DNA of 64,000 nucleotides from Neobacillus pocheonensis (GCA_023702235.1 JAMQCR010000001.1:3224001-3288000); one strand, 5' to 3'. Shown: positions 1 to 8,624, counted from the stretch's first letter. Notes: generated by a model not told the origin, from the sequence alone. Numbers and translations: made by a program.

Positions 1-1
1 A

Positions 2-559
2 TATTTAGATATCATATCAAGTGAGCTTGATCAGCTTAATTTTCGAATTTCTCAATTCTTACTTTTATCTAAAAAAGAATTAATTGGAAAAGAGAGGGAT
101 CATTTTAAACTAAACAAGCTCATTGATGAGGTATTAAATTTTCTTTATCCAAGCATTTTGGACGGAAAAGTAAAAATAAAAAAAGAATTAATTGAAGATA
201 TAACACTAAATGGATATGCTGATGAAATTAGACAGGTCTTTATCAATATCATATTTAATGCGATTGATGTCCTAAACCATGACCGAAATCCCAACCCAAC
301 AGTTGAAATTAATAGTTGGTTGGAAAATGATCAGCAAATAAAAATTACCATTTCGAACAATGGAACGATGATACCAGCCGAAATACGGAAAACTATTTTC
401 GAGCCTTTCTTTACCACAAAAAAACTAGGTACAGGCCTTGGCTTGTTTGTGTGTAAAGAAATTATTGAAAAACATAAAGGTGAATTATCCTGTCTCTCCA
501 CTCCTGAAAAAACCACTTTTTCAATCACCTTACCTGTGCCCGCGAGCTACGGTGATTGA
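2..559 (+). CDS. Sensor histidine kinase, C-terminal part (gene starts before the window)
   Basis: The reading frame is open from base 2, so this is the 3' end of a longer gene. The first ~40 residues look like the end of a dimerisation helix (SSELDQLNFRISQFLLLSKK), as in sporulation kinases. The ATPase domain follows: the N box is IRQVFINIIFNAIDVL, then SNNGTMIP, the F box FEPFFTTKK and the G2 box GTGLGLFVCKEII. The phospho-accepting His would lie upstream of the window. It should autophosphorylate and pass phosphate to a response regulator, possibly Spo0F, but the input domain that would say which signal it reads is not visible. A terminator follows 28 bases later. Confidence 0.85.
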   Translation, partial: YLDIISSELDQLNFRISQFLLLSKKELIGKERDHFKLNKLIDEVLNFLYPSILDGKVKIKKELIEDITLNGYADEIRQVFINIIFNAIDVLNHDRNPNPTVEINSWLENDQQIKITISNNGTMIPAEIRKTIFEPFFTTKKLGTGLGLFVCKEIIEKHKGELSCLSTPEKTTFSITLPVPASYGD

Positions 560-586
560 TATTATTTAAATGATAGCAACTAAAAG

Positions 587-620
587 AGGCTGACCCAATA
601 CTTTGAGTCAACCTTTTTTT
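587..620 (+). terminator. Rho-independent terminator after the kinase
   Basis: AGGCTGAC pairs with GTCAACCT (one C-A mismatch) around a short loop and is followed by a run of seven T. Confidence 0.7.
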
Positions 621-696
621 AATTCCCCCATTTAAACCTTCCTGACCATGATGCATATGATGTATTAAAAAATTATTTTTATCAGGAGAATAGTCA

Positions 697-1251
697 ATGT
701 TTACATTAAAAGTTGATAAGGAAATTGAGTTACAATTATTTCAAATCCAACACTCACTTAAACTTTTCCAGCTAATTGAAACAAACCGAAATCATTTACG
801 TGAATGGCTGCCATGGATTGATAATATGACCTCTCCATTTCATTTAGAGTCTATTATTCCTTTGTGGTTAACACAATTTGCTGAAAATAACGGGTTAAAC
901 GTTGGAATCCTTTATAAAGGAGAGCTCGTTGGCTCCATTGGCTTACACCAAATGGATTGGCATAATAGCAATGTAAGTATAGGATACTATCTTGGAAAAA
1001 ATGCAGAAGGTCATGGAATTATGACAAGATCCGTTCAAGCCTTGTTAAACTATTCTTTTTTTCAATTAGGTTTTAATCGAGTCGAAATCCGCTGCGGTGA
1101 GAAAAACAAAAAAAGCCGCGCAATTCCTGAGCGGCTACGCTTTGTAAGAGAAGGAAAAATCAGGGACGGAGAAAAATTACATGGTCGGTTTCATGACCTT
1201 ATAGTTTACAGCATGCTCGCACGTGACTGGAATGGATCCGCTACTTATTAA
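697..1251 (+). CDS. ydaF: GNAT family N-acetyltransferase, RimJ/RimL type (YdaF-like)
   Basis: A 184-residue acetyl-CoA-dependent N-acetyltransferase. The start WLPWID, the beta strand LVGSIGLHQMD, the acetyl-CoA loop region IGYYLGKNAEGHGIMTRSVQALLNYSF and the end KSRAIPERLRFVREGKIRDG follow the RimJ/RimL group and resemble B. subtilis YdaF over the full length. A ribosome site AGGAGA (684-689) sits 7 bases before the ATG. The substrate is unknown; relatives modify ribosomal proteins or small amines. In the conserved PERLGF motif the Gly is Arg here. The gene is monocistronic, with terminators on both sides. Confidence 0.85.
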   Translation: MFTLKVDKEIELQLFQIQHSLKLFQLIETNRNHLREWLPWIDNMTSPFHLESIIPLWLTQFAENNGLNVGILYKGELVGSIGLHQMDWHNSNVSIGYYLGKNAEGHGIMTRSVQALLNYSFFQLGFNRVEIRCGEKNKKSRAIPERLRFVREGKIRDGEKLHGRFHDLIVYSMLARDWNGSATY

Positions 1252-1289
1252 TGCCCCTTGACATTTCCCCTCCTTCTTATCAATCCCCT

Positions 1290-1317
1290 AAAGCTGCCTG
1301 AATGGCAGCTTTTTAAA
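1290..1317 (+). terminator. Terminator after the acetyltransferase gene
   Basis: AAAGCTGCC-TGAAT-GGCAGCTTT hairpin followed by T-rich sequence. Confidence 0.8.
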
Positions 1318-1440
1318 TTTTTTTTTCATTAATTTGCTCACAAATACTTTTTTTGAAATAATAGTAGGTAAAGTTTCTAATAAACAGTCAAGTAGAAAGT
1401 GAAAATAGGGATATAATGTATACACAGAGAAAATTGTAAG

Positions 1441-1474
1441 TGAGGTGGCAGCCTTACCCTTTGTAAGGTGGTAA
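1441..1474 (+). promoter_or_regulatory. 5' leader hairpin covering the ribosome site of the first CNNM gene
   Basis: CCTTAC (1452-1457) pairs with GTAAGG (1463-1468) over a 5-base loop. The right arm contains the AAGG of the only ribosome site close to the ATG at 1475. A second SD-like GAGGTGG lies just upstream (1442-1448). A TATAAT-like -10 is at 1412-1417. The leader of the paralogous gene at 3437 has the same arrangement. Confidence 0.4.
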
Positions 1475-2782
1475 ATGATTTGGATGAATATAGCTTTAAT
1501 TGCTATTCTAATTGCCTTTACAGCATTTTTTGTTTCATCAGAATTTGCGATGATAAAGGTGCGGACAACTCGGATCGATCAATTACTATCCGAAGGAAAT
1601 GAAAAAGCAGAAGCTGCCAAGAAGGTTTTATCTAATTTAGATGGCTATCTATCGGCAACGCAGGTAGGTATAACGATTATTTCATTAATATTAGGCTGGC
1701 TAGGTGAGCCCACGATTAGAAAGCTGCTTGAACCCATTTTTGACGGGATTGAATTACCTATATCTTTAAAACAGGTCCTCTCCTTTATTATCGCCTTTTT
1801 AATTATTACATTTTTCAATGTAGTTATTGGAGAATTATCTCCAAAAACCATTGCAATTCAAAAGGCTGAGGAAATCATATTGCTTTTTGCACCAGCTCTT
1901 ATTTTGTTTCATAAATTGATGTATCCATTTATTTGGGTTCTGAATCGGTCCGCAAGATTTGTAACCGGACTCTTTGGCCTTAAAGCAGCTTCAGATCATG
2001 ATATTGTTCTTTCAGAGGAAGAACTTCGAATGATCCTTTCCCAAAGCTATGAAAGCGGAGAAATTAATCAATCTGAATATCGTTATGTCAATCGAATATT
2101 TGAATTTGACAATCGAATTGCCAAGGAAATCATGGTACCAAGGACTGAAGTTGTCGCACTTTCCAAAGAAGCCACCATGGACGAAATTATCGAAATTGTA
2201 AAGGAAGAAAAATATACCCGTTATCCCGTCATCGATGGTGACAAAGACACTATTTACGGGATTGTTAATATTAAAGAGATACTAACAGATTGTATACAAC
2301 AAAAGTGTGGTGGAGAAGAGCCACTTAAGTCTTATCTAAAACCAGTTATGCATGTGATTGAAACGATTCCAATCCAGGAACTATTGGTTAAGCTACAAAA
2401 AAGCCAATCTCACATGGCCATATTATCGGATGAGTATGGTGGTACTGCAGGTATTGTTACGGTTGAAGATATTCTCGAGGAAATTGTTGGCGAAATCCGT
2501 GATGAATTTGATATAGACGAACTCCCTCTAATTCAGAAAATGGGCGAAGGGCATTTTATCTTGGATGGAAAAGTACTTATTAGCGAAGTAAATGATCTTT
2601 TAGGCACCACACTTGAAGAGGAAGATGTGGATACCATCGGCGGCTGGTTTTTAACACAGAAGTTTGATGTCCATAAAGGAGATACAATTGAAATAGATGG
2701 TTACTCCTTTGAAATAAAAGAAAATGAAGGCCACCATATCCTTTATATTGAGGTAAAAAAAATAACACCGTCACCTGAATAA
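1475..2782 (+). CDS. CNNM/HlyC-CorC family ion transporter (YhdP/MpfA-like)
   Basis: A 435-residue membrane protein with the order DUF21 transmembrane domain (about residues 1-180; motif STATQVGIT-like at SATQVGITIISLILGWLGEP and FFNVVIGELSPKTIAIQ), paired CBS domains (about 205-335; MVPRTEVVAL and TRYPVIDGDKD) and a CorC_HlyC domain (about 350-430; VDTIGGW). Family members export Mg2+ or relate to divalent-cation homeostasis; MpfA (YhdP) of B. subtilis is the best-studied Bacillus example. The ATG at 1475 aligns with the start of the paralogue at 3437; an ATG at 1484 is possible and has better ribosome spacing. Together with the MerR gene and the second copy, the order recalls B. subtilis yhdP-yhdQ-yhdT. 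The terminator stem begins inside the last codons. Confidence 0.9.
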   Translation: MIWMNIALIAILIAFTAFFVSSEFAMIKVRTTRIDQLLSEGNEKAEAAKKVLSNLDGYLSATQVGITIISLILGWLGEPTIRKLLEPIFDGIELPISLKQVLSFIIAFLIITFFNVVIGELSPKTIAIQKAEEIILLFAPALILFHKLMYPFIWVLNRSARFVTGLFGLKAASDHDIVLSEEELRMILSQSYESGEINQSEYRYVNRIFEFDNRIAKEIMVPRTEVVALSKEATMDEIIEIVKEEKYTRYPVIDGDKDTIYGIVNIKEILTDCIQQKCGGEEPLKSYLKPVMHVIETIPIQELLVKLQKSQSHMAILSDEYGGTAGIVTVEDILEEIVGEIRDEFDIDELPLIQKMGEGHFILDGKVLISEVNDLLGTTLEEEDVDTIGGWFLTQKFDVHKGDTIEIDGYSFEIKENEGHHILYIEVKKITPSPE

Positions 2783-2801
2783 AGTGACGGTGTTATTTTT
2801 T
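2761..2801 (+). terminator. Terminator overlapping the 3' end of the first CNNM gene
   Basis: Perfect 14-bp stem AATAACACCGTCAC / GTGACGGTGTTATT with a T run. The left arm is coding sequence. Confidence 0.85.
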
Positions 2802-2955
2802 AAAAATTTCTAGAATATTTTTGATTTATCCATCATATAAAGTATCATTTTTCCATAAAATGTTGATATCAACTAGTTTACTAACCGAAACGTTTGACTG
2901 TATGGTTTAAATTCTTTATAATTATGGTTAATTTTATATTACCTGAGGTGATAAG

Positions 2956-3374
2956 ATGGGGCTGTCTATCGAATTGGTGAAATAGCTGAAATAGCCATGG
3001 TTTCTAAACGAACAATAGATTACTATACGTCTATTGGCTTACTCAGTGCAGAACGCTCTAAATCCAATTATCGCATATATTCAGATGAATCACTAAAGGA
3101 TTTAAAGTATATTGAAGAATGCAAGAGTCTGCACTATCCATTAGACGAGATTAGAAGAAAACTAGATATGAGAAAAGCAAAGAAAATTCTTGATTCAGAA
3201 GTGGAAAATCACGTTCAGGCTGTTACTCAACAGATGAAGCAATTGCAGAATGAATTATCTGCGCTAGAGCCATTATTGGCAAAAATAGATCTTCTACAAA
3301 AGGAAATGCTTGCAAGTAATTTTAATAAACACCGGAATGCATTGGTAAAATCCCTTTTGAATTTAACGAGTTAA
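2956..3374 (+). CDS. MerR family transcriptional regulator with a frameshift at its start
   Basis: The intact frame starts at ATG 2997 (125 residues), but that drops the first half of the MerR helix-turn-helix. In the same frame upstream, bases 2967-2996 encode YRIGEIAEIA, exactly the missing N-terminus. The ATG at 2956 has a ribosome site (GAGGTGATAAG) but is out of frame by one base in the run ATGGGG; one extra G would restore it. The C-terminal half is a coiled coil. The DNA-binding half contains KRTIDYYTSIGLL and NYRIYSD. No metal-binding Cys is present, so a CueR-type role is unlikely. It lies between two CNNM genes, as yhdQ does in B. subtilis, and may regulate one of them. Start and frame are uncertain. 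Confidence 0.7.
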
Positions 3375-3390
3375 ATTTTTGTATTATATT

Positions 3391-3436
3391 GGGAGGTGAC
3401 TCCTTACTCGTATAAAAACGAGATAAGGAAACTTAT
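3391..3436 (+). promoter_or_regulatory. 5' leader hairpins upstream of the second CNNM gene
   Basis: TCCTTACTCGT (3401-3411) pairs with ACGAG-A-TAAGGA (3418-3429), one bulged A, enclosing the ribosome site AAGGA. A second possible hairpin, GGAG-GTGA-CTCC (3392-3403) with a GNRA loop, uses the same CTCC, so the two cannot form together. This looks like a translation switch or attenuator; no known riboswitch class was recognised. Confidence 0.45.
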
Positions 3437-4789
3437 TTGGACATATTTAACTTGGTTATTATAGCCATTTTAATTGCTTTAACAGCTTTTTTTGTCGCTT
3501 CAGAATTTGCAATCGTAAAGATTCGAAGTTCAAGAATCGATCAATTAATTGATGAAGGAAATTCAAGTGCTATTTCTGCCAAAAAAGTAATTTCGAATCT
3601 GGATGGATACCTATCTGCCTGTCAGTTAGGAATTACCATTACAGCTCTTGGCTTAGGTTGGCTGGGGGAATCCACAATCGAAGCTATGCTTCGTCCTCTT
3701 TTACAGGCTCTGAATATACCTGAAAGCATTACACATGTATTAGCAATCGGTTCTGCGTTTGCAGTCATTACTTTTATACATGTTGTTGTCGGAGAGCTTG
3801 CACCTAAAACACTTGCCATTCAGAAAGCAGAAACGGTTACTCTGGTAATGTCACGCCCACTTATTCTTTTTTATAAGATTATGTATCCTATTATTTGGGT
3901 ATTGAATGGGTCAGCACGTATTACCACTAGCATTTTTGGGCTAAAGCCCGTTTCAGAAAACGAGATTGCCCATACGGAGGAAGAACTTCGAATTATCCTA
4001 TCTGAAAGCTTAAAAAGTGGTGAAATTAACCAATCTGAGTTTAAGTATGTAAATAAAATTTTTGAATTTGATAATCGGATTGCAAAAGAGATCATGGTTC
4101 CAAGAACGGAAATTGTTTCCTTGTCCAAAGATGATATATTAGAAACATTTCTTCAGGTTTTACGTGAAGAGAAATTCACTAGGTATCCCATTACTGATGG
4201 TGACAAAGACCATATTATTGGGCTGGTCAATATAAAGGAAATGGTCACGGATTTAATAGGTAATGAAAAACTAACAACCCAAACCTTGGAAAACTATACT
4301 CGTCCAATTATTAGAGTCATAGAAACGATTCCTATCCATGATTTATTAGTAAAAATGCAAAAAGACCGAATGCATATGGCGATTTTAATGGACGAATATG
4401 GCGGTACTTCCGGCCTTGTTACGGTTGAAGATATCTTAGAAGAAATTGTTGGCGAAATTCGTGACGAATTCGATATGGATGAAATTCCGATGGTCCGAAA
4501 AATTAAGGAAAACCATTATATTATTGACTCAAAGGTTTTAGTTACCGAAGTCAATGACTTATTGGGAGTTACCATTGATGATGAAGATGTTGATACAATT
4601 GGCGGCTGGATTTTAACTGAAAATTACGAAGCTAAAGAAGGCGACATCATTCTTCACGATTCATACACGTTTAAAATTCTTGATATGGAAGAACATCATA
4701 TTAAATATATTGAAGTGACAAAAAAAGCCAATGACGGGGAAGCGAACATCCAAAAAATTGCTTTACCCACATCGGAAGTACTTTCTTAA
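3437..4789 (+). CDS. CNNM/HlyC-CorC family ion transporter, second copy (YhdT-like)
   Basis: A 450-residue paralogue of the gene at 1475 with the same DUF21, CBS pair and CorC_HlyC order. Conserved stretches include SACQLGITITALGLGWLGE, VVVGELAPKTLAIQK, FEFDNRIAKEIMVPRTEI and EDVDTIGGWILTE. The start is TTG at 3437, 7 bases after ATAAGGA, and aligns with the first copy. The C-terminal tail is longer by ~15 residues. It is likely a divalent-cation exporter or regulator in the membrane. The two copies are separated only by the MerR gene, which points to an old tandem duplication. Confidence 0.88.
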   Translation: MDIFNLVIIAILIALTAFFVASEFAIVKIRSSRIDQLIDEGNSSAISAKKVISNLDGYLSACQLGITITALGLGWLGESTIEAMLRPLLQALNIPESITHVLAIGSAFAVITFIHVVVGELAPKTLAIQKAETVTLVMSRPLILFYKIMYPIIWVLNGSARITTSIFGLKPVSENEIAHTEEELRIILSESLKSGEINQSEFKYVNKIFEFDNRIAKEIMVPRTEIVSLSKDDILETFLQVLREEKFTRYPITDGDKDHIIGLVNIKEMVTDLIGNEKLTTQTLENYTRPIIRVIETIPIHDLLVKMQKDRMHMAILMDEYGGTSGLVTVEDILEEIVGEIRDEFDMDEIPMVRKIKENHYIIDSKVLVTEVNDLLGVTIDDEDVDTIGGWILTENYEAKEGDIILHDSYTFKILDMEEHHIKYIEVTKKANDGEANIQKIALPTSEVLS

Positions 4790-4803
4790 AGCATCTCTTA
4801 TAC

Positions 4804-4835
4804 AAAACAGATCATTCTCATGGTCTGTTTTTTTT
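4804..4835 (+). terminator. Terminator after the second CNNM gene
   Basis: ACAGATCA-TTCTCA-TGGTCTGT hairpin followed by eight T. Confidence 0.8.
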
Positions 4836-4922
4836 GCCTAAAAAAATATGAATTTTAATTGTACTTTTGACCAATCAACCAGTCCCCCTTAAGCATATCC
4901 TACTCACAAGGAGGGGTTGATA

Positions 4923-5105
4923 ATGAAGCATTTAGCATTTCTATTTTTAGTAAGTATATTGGCTGGTTTTGCATTAGTTAATTTACCAGCAATATCTTTC
5001 TTAGCTGGTTTATTCCCATTTTTCCATATCGTCGGAGCACTTGCCGTATTAGTATTCTCATTTGCACTAATTTATTTAGGTGTCAAGGCATTATTCTCGA
5101 AATAA
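4923..5105 (+). CDS. Small membrane protein of unknown function
   Basis: A 60-residue protein with two predicted transmembrane helices (about 3-28 and 35-58) and a short KALFSK tail. A TTG at 4917 would add two residues, but the AAGGAGGGG site (4909-4916) is spaced correctly for the ATG at 4923. The protein is very hydrophobic, with no Cys or His ligands. It stands alone between two terminators. No family recognised. Confidence 0.7.
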   Translation: MKHLAFLFLVSILAGFALVNLPAISFLAGLFPFFHIVGALAVLVFSFALIYLGVKALFSK

Positions 5106-5130
5106 TAACTATATAGTTCTTCTCCAACAG

Positions 5131-5174
5131 AAAAAACAGATCAATTCTCCAGTAAAATTGATCTGTTTTTTTTT
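5131..5174. terminator. Bidirectional terminator between convergent genes
   Basis: AAAAAACAGATCAATT pairs with AATTGATCTGTTTTT; T runs on both strands serve the 4923 gene and the minus-strand gene ending at 5182. Confidence 0.8.
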
Positions 5175-5181
5175 AGTATTC

Positions 5182-5517
5182 CTATCTAGTTTTTAAGATG
5201 ATAATTTCCTCTTCCGCTTTTGCTAATTTGACTAGGTGGGAATCAAGCCGACGGTTAATATGCAGGATTTCTTCCTTGTCCTCTGGTTTATTATCTAAGC
5301 CTTTTAATAGCATACTTTGTACATCTTCAATTCGTTGAAGGGAATCCTTTATATCTGAAAGATCGATTTGGTTTACCGCGACACGGTGCTCAATACTATC
5401 TACCTTTTCTAATCTTGAGAGTCTATGCTCAATATTTTCTAATGTTTTATTAAAGGTATTAATTAAACACTTAATATCATTCACATTTTCATTTAATTTT
5501 TCAAGCTTTTGCTCCAT
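5182..5517 (-). CDS. Coiled-coil protein of unknown function
   Basis: A 111-residue charged helical protein with heptad-like repeats (EQKLEKLNENVNDIK, LENIEHRLSRLEKVD, IEDVQSMLLKGLD). The start at 5517 (MEQKLEK) has an AAGGAG site 9 bases upstream; a longer form from 5571 has none. No signal peptide, membrane segment or catalytic motif is visible. Only an oligomerising or scaffold-like structure can be inferred. Confidence 0.65.
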   Translation of the reverse strand: MEQKLEKLNENVNDIKCLINTFNKTLENIEHRLSRLEKVDSIEHRVAVNQIDLSDIKDSLQRIEDVQSMLLKGLDNKPEDKEEILHINRRLDSHLVKLAKAEEEIIILKTR

Positions 5518-5799
5518 TGTCAAAAACTCCTTTTCGGTTTCCTTTATTTTATCATCATTTTTACTATTCATATGTTACAAAAACAGGAACAATGGATGAT
5601 TAGTAAGATTTGTAAATTAAATATGAACATTTTTTTACATCGTATTTCTATGATGAGCTTATGTGAATATTATCATAGGCAACTTTAGCAAAAAGATTTA
5701 CCCTTGTTATATAAAGAAATGGAGAACCCTTTTCCCTATCCATCACATCTCCCATTTTTTTAGAATCAATACACATAAGAAAAAGGTTGGTGTATTAAT

Positions 5800-6111
5800 A
5801 TGATGATTTCTATCGATGAAAAAGCTTTCACTTGGTTCAAAAAAGAGTTCGTTTTCGACAAATCATTCAGTATTCGGATGTTTCCTCAATATGCTGGTTT
5901 TGGACAGGAAAATAAAGGATTTAGCCTTGCGTTTGCAGCTGAGACACCAACAAATGCAGGATTTATCAAAGAAGTAAATGGTATTACCTTCTATGTTGAA
6001 GGCAACGATGTTTGGTTTTTCGAAGAAACTGAAACATACCTATCAGCAGACGATCTTTTTGATGAATTGCAAATAAATTATAAGGAAGAAACTAATTCAG
6101 TAATTAATTAG
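5800..6111 (+). CDS. HesB/IscA-like family protein without cysteines (YneR/YqkB type)
   Basis: A 103-residue protein with the HesB-like fold pattern: SIDEKAFTWFKKEF, a strand SIRMFPQYAGFGQ, GFSLAF, then INGITFYVEGNDVWFFEE-like. The three cysteines that bind iron-sulphur in true IscA are absent, as in the B. subtilis YneR/YqkB group, so a scaffold role is unlikely. The start may be 5800 or 5803; the ribosome site (AAAAAGG) is weak. Cytoplasmic, function unknown. Confidence 0.75.
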   Translation: MMISIDEKAFTWFKKEFVFDKSFSIRMFPQYAGFGQENKGFSLAFAAETPTNAGFIKEVNGITFYVEGNDVWFFEETETYLSADDLFDELQINYKEETNSVIN

Positions 6112-6127
6112 CCATTAAAATTACTTA

Positions 6128-6170
6128 AAAAAAGGTATCCACTCATAATGAGGTGTGGGTACCTTTTCAT
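6128..6170 (+). terminator. Terminator after the HesB-like gene
   Basis: AAAAGGTATCCACTC pairs imperfectly with GAGGTGTGGGTACCTTTT. Confidence 0.7.
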
Positions 6171-6275
6171 TTACAAATTAAATTTCAGTTTAGAATTAAT
6201 TGCTTTTTTTCTAAGAATATTGAGATAATAATATTAGACAACCATATTTAATTTAAAAGATGAGGGATTCAAAAC

Positions 6276-7544
6276 ATGTTAAAACGCAAGAAAAAATCGC
6301 AGCATTTAGCGACAATTTCTCTAGCTGTCATGGGAATAGGATTTGTAGCAACCATCCCGTTACAGCATTCATTTTGGGTGACAATCCTACAGGGGGGATT
6401 TGAAGCGGGCTTAGTAGGGGGATTAGCAGATTGGTTTGCTGTAACGGCATTATTCAGGCACCCATTGGGGTTACCAATCCCACATACCGCTCTATTACCA
6501 AAAAATCGACATAGAATAATCACTACCATTATCTCGTTGGTAGAAAATGATTGGCTTACAAAAGATAGCATTAGGGAAAAAATAGCTAGTTTCCGTTTCA
6601 CTGACAAGCTATTTGCTAAAGTAGATAAAGAATTATACTCTCAATCCTTGCGAGTCAATTTGATTAAACTTATTCAAAAATTAATTCATTCGCTAGATAG
6701 TGAAAAATTAGCACCACTAATTGAAAAGGAATTGAAAACGAAAATCAACGAGTTGGACCTAAAAAAGTACCTAGCGGTAATTATTGATCAAATAACGAAA
6801 AGAAAATATGATGAAATAGCACTTGATTATATTCTAAAAGAAATTGATGAATGGTCACAAAAAGAAAGTACAAAATTTAGACTAGGCAGTATGGCTGTAG
6901 ATGCGATCGAAAATATTAAAGCTGATGGTTTCATGCAATTCGCCTTAAAATCGTTTAGCAATCTAGTAAACGAAGATAAATTAGGCAGTATGATTCAAAA
7001 TTTAATTCAAAAAGGCGTGAATAGCTATCAGGATCCAGTTAATCAAAACCGACATACCCTACTCATGTATGTTCAAACTAAACTACAGAATATAAAAAAT
7101 GATGAAAGTCTGTTAAATGAACTGGACAATTGGAAAAGCCAATTGGTTTCTGAATGGGAACCTGGTGATAAAATCAGCGAATTTCTTAATCAATTACAAC
7201 AAAAAGCTTCTATTTTTGTGGAAGAGCCTGTGTTTTTCGATAACTTTATCTCACCACTCCTTCAAAATGCATTAGATGACTTGAAAGCAGATGCTGGAAA
7301 AGTCGAAGGAATCGAAATATGGATTAAAAAACAAATTTCCAATTTTGTTGAAAGGAATCATTCCAAAATTGGAAAGCTTGTCGAGGAAAATCTGGAAAAA
7401 TTAGATAATAAAACGCTTATTAACATGATTGAAACAAACGTTGGTAAAGACCTGCAATGGATTCGTGTCAATGGAGCAGTTTGTGGCTTTCTAATTGGGC
7501 TAATCTTAATTGGCTTAAAATCTTTTTTTAAAAACTACATATAA
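6276..7544 (+). CDS. DUF445 family membrane protein (YjiN-like)
   Basis: A 422-residue protein with the DUF445 hallmark near the N-terminus: two hydrophobic segments (about 13-32 and 34-52), the GGLVGGLADWFAVTALFRHPLGLPIPHTALLPKN block, and a C-terminal membrane helix (about 395-415, GAVCGFLIGLILIGL). The long middle part is helical and charged. Length and domain order match E. coli YjiN. Biochemical function is not established for the family. It stands alone with its own terminator. Confidence 0.85.
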   Translation: MLKRKKKSQHLATISLAVMGIGFVATIPLQHSFWVTILQGGFEAGLVGGLADWFAVTALFRHPLGLPIPHTALLPKNRHRIITTIISLVENDWLTKDSIREKIASFRFTDKLFAKVDKELYSQSLRVNLIKLIQKLIHSLDSEKLAPLIEKELKTKINELDLKKYLAVIIDQITKRKYDEIALDYILKEIDEWSQKESTKFRLGSMAVDAIENIKADGFMQFALKSFSNLVNEDKLGSMIQNLIQKGVNSYQDPVNQNRHTLLMYVQTKLQNIKNDESLLNELDNWKSQLVSEWEPGDKISEFLNQLQQKASIFVEEPVFFDNFISPLLQNALDDLKADAGKVEGIEIWIKKQISNFVERNHSKIGKLVEENLEKLDNKTLINMIETNVGKDLQWIRVNGAVCGFLIGLILIGLKSFFKNYI

Positions 7545-7583
7545 CAAAAAGCTACCTTGCATATATACAAGGTAGTTTTTTGT
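7545..7583 (+). terminator. Terminator after the DUF445 gene
   Basis: CTACCTTG (7552-7559) pairs with CAAGGTAG (7568-7575), flanked by A and T runs. Confidence 0.85.
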
Positions 7584-7711
7584 TTGGAATAACACCCAAA
7601 ACAACGTCTAAATTACCATTCTTGTCCCAGATTAAAAAAGGTCTTTTTCAAAAAGTTGCTACATAATTAGTACTGTAGTCATAATTTTTAAGTAATTAAG
7701 GAGGCGAGAGA

Positions 7712-8083
7712 ATGGGAATAAGATTTATTAAAATTTCTGTTGTCTATTTTTTCATTGGGGTTTGTATTGGTATGTTTATGTCCATGACGGAAAAATTCGA
7801 CTTCACACCTGTCCATACCCATATTAATTTGTTAGGTTGGGTATCAATGGCACTTGCCGGTCTCATTTATGTAGCTTTTCCAAAAGCTGGCGAAACTACC
7901 TTGGCGAAGGTCCACTTCTGGCTTCATAATATCAGCCTGCCTATTATGATGATTGGACTTGCGTTTTTGGTCTCTGGCGTCACAGCGGCCACTCCTGCAG
8001 TCGCTACGGGTGGCACATTGATGGTATTGGGTATCATTGTCTTTGCTATAAACATTCTAAAGAACATTAACAACGAGTCTTAA
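7712..8083 (+). CDS. Small haem-copper-oxidase-subunit-I-like membrane protein
   Basis: A 123-residue protein with four predicted membrane helices. It contains PVHTHINLLGWVSMALAGLIY and KVHFWLHNISLP, which resemble the haem-ligand region of NO reductase and cbb3 oxidase subunit I (H-x-H-x-N-L-L-G-W). It is far too short to be an oxidase. Such short homologues are widespread in Bacilli and could bind haem in the membrane. Ribosome site GGAGGCGAG precedes the ATG. Confidence 0.7.
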   Translation: MGIRFIKISVVYFFIGVCIGMFMSMTEKFDFTPVHTHINLLGWVSMALAGLIYVAFPKAGETTLAKVHFWLHNISLPIMMIGLAFLVSGVTAATPAVATGGTLMVLGIIVFAINILKNINNES

Positions 8084-8148
8084 TAATTTCCCCTTATCAA
8101 ATTTACTTCGAACTAATTTTCTATTATTATGAACCTTTAACTTTTTTC

Positions 8149-8184
8149 AAAAAAAAAGGCCGACCAAATTTGTAGTGGTCAGCC
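8149..8184 (-). terminator. Terminator downstream of the YtkA-like lipoprotein gene
   Basis: On the minus strand AGGCTGACCA pairs with TGGTCGGCCT and is followed by a long T run (A run at 8149-8157). Confidence 0.75.
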
Positions 8185-8234
8185 TCTATTTAGTCTCTTT
8201 ACATTTCGTGACTAAATATCGTCCTTAAAATTTC

Positions 8235-8624
8235 TTATTTACCAACTGTAAATCCCTGATTTGGCATCGTATGCATACTTCTTGCCGTAACATGGGCTGT
8301 GACAAAGTATTGTCCATTATCCGGAAAAGTCTTATTAATGGAGTAAACCCCTTTCCCTTCGTTCCTTGCTTCGAGCATTTCATGCTGGTCTTGTCCCGTT
8401 TTCCAAATTTCAAATTTCACTTCATTAGCATCGGATACTTTATCTTTTCCCTGTGTAACAATTGCTTCAATTTTTTCTTTTTCATTTGGTTTTATCTTTT
8501 CCGGAACAAATTTGATTGAGACCTCTACCATTTGTGGCTCCTTACCGGATGTTGTATCACTTTGATTCGAACAACCAGCTAGGACTCCCGAAAATAGTAT
8601 GAAACCTAATAATATTTTTCGCAT
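8235..8624 (-). CDS. FixH/YtkA-like lipoprotein
   Basis: A 129-residue secreted lipoprotein. The start at 8624 has AAAGGAGA just upstream; a longer frame to 8678 has no ribosome site. Residues 1-17 form a signal peptide ending in the lipobox LAGC. The mature part is an immunoglobulin-like beta domain of the YtkA/FixH type (EVKFEIWKTGQDQHEMLEARNEGKGVYS, FPDNGQYFVTAHVTARSMHTMP). Relatives are implicated in copper handling or cytochrome oxidase assembly; the Met/His-containing end (MHTMP) would suit a metal role, but this is inferred. Confidence 0.78.
   Translation of the reverse strand: MRKILLGFILFSGVLAGCSNQSDTTSGKEPQMVEVSIKFVPEKIKPNEKEKIEAIVTQGKDKVSDANEVKFEIWKTGQDQHEMLEARNEGKGVYSINKTFPDNGQYFVTAHVTARSMHTMPNQGFTVGK

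Noticed and set aside
1320-1474. M-box magnesium or yybP-ykoY manganese riboswitch upstream of the first CNNM gene
   Set aside because: The leader is too short and lacks the conserved core of either class; only simple hairpins are seen.
2956-3374. Copper regulator CueR, from synteny with yhdQ
   Set aside because: The C-terminal metal-binding cysteines of CueR are absent.
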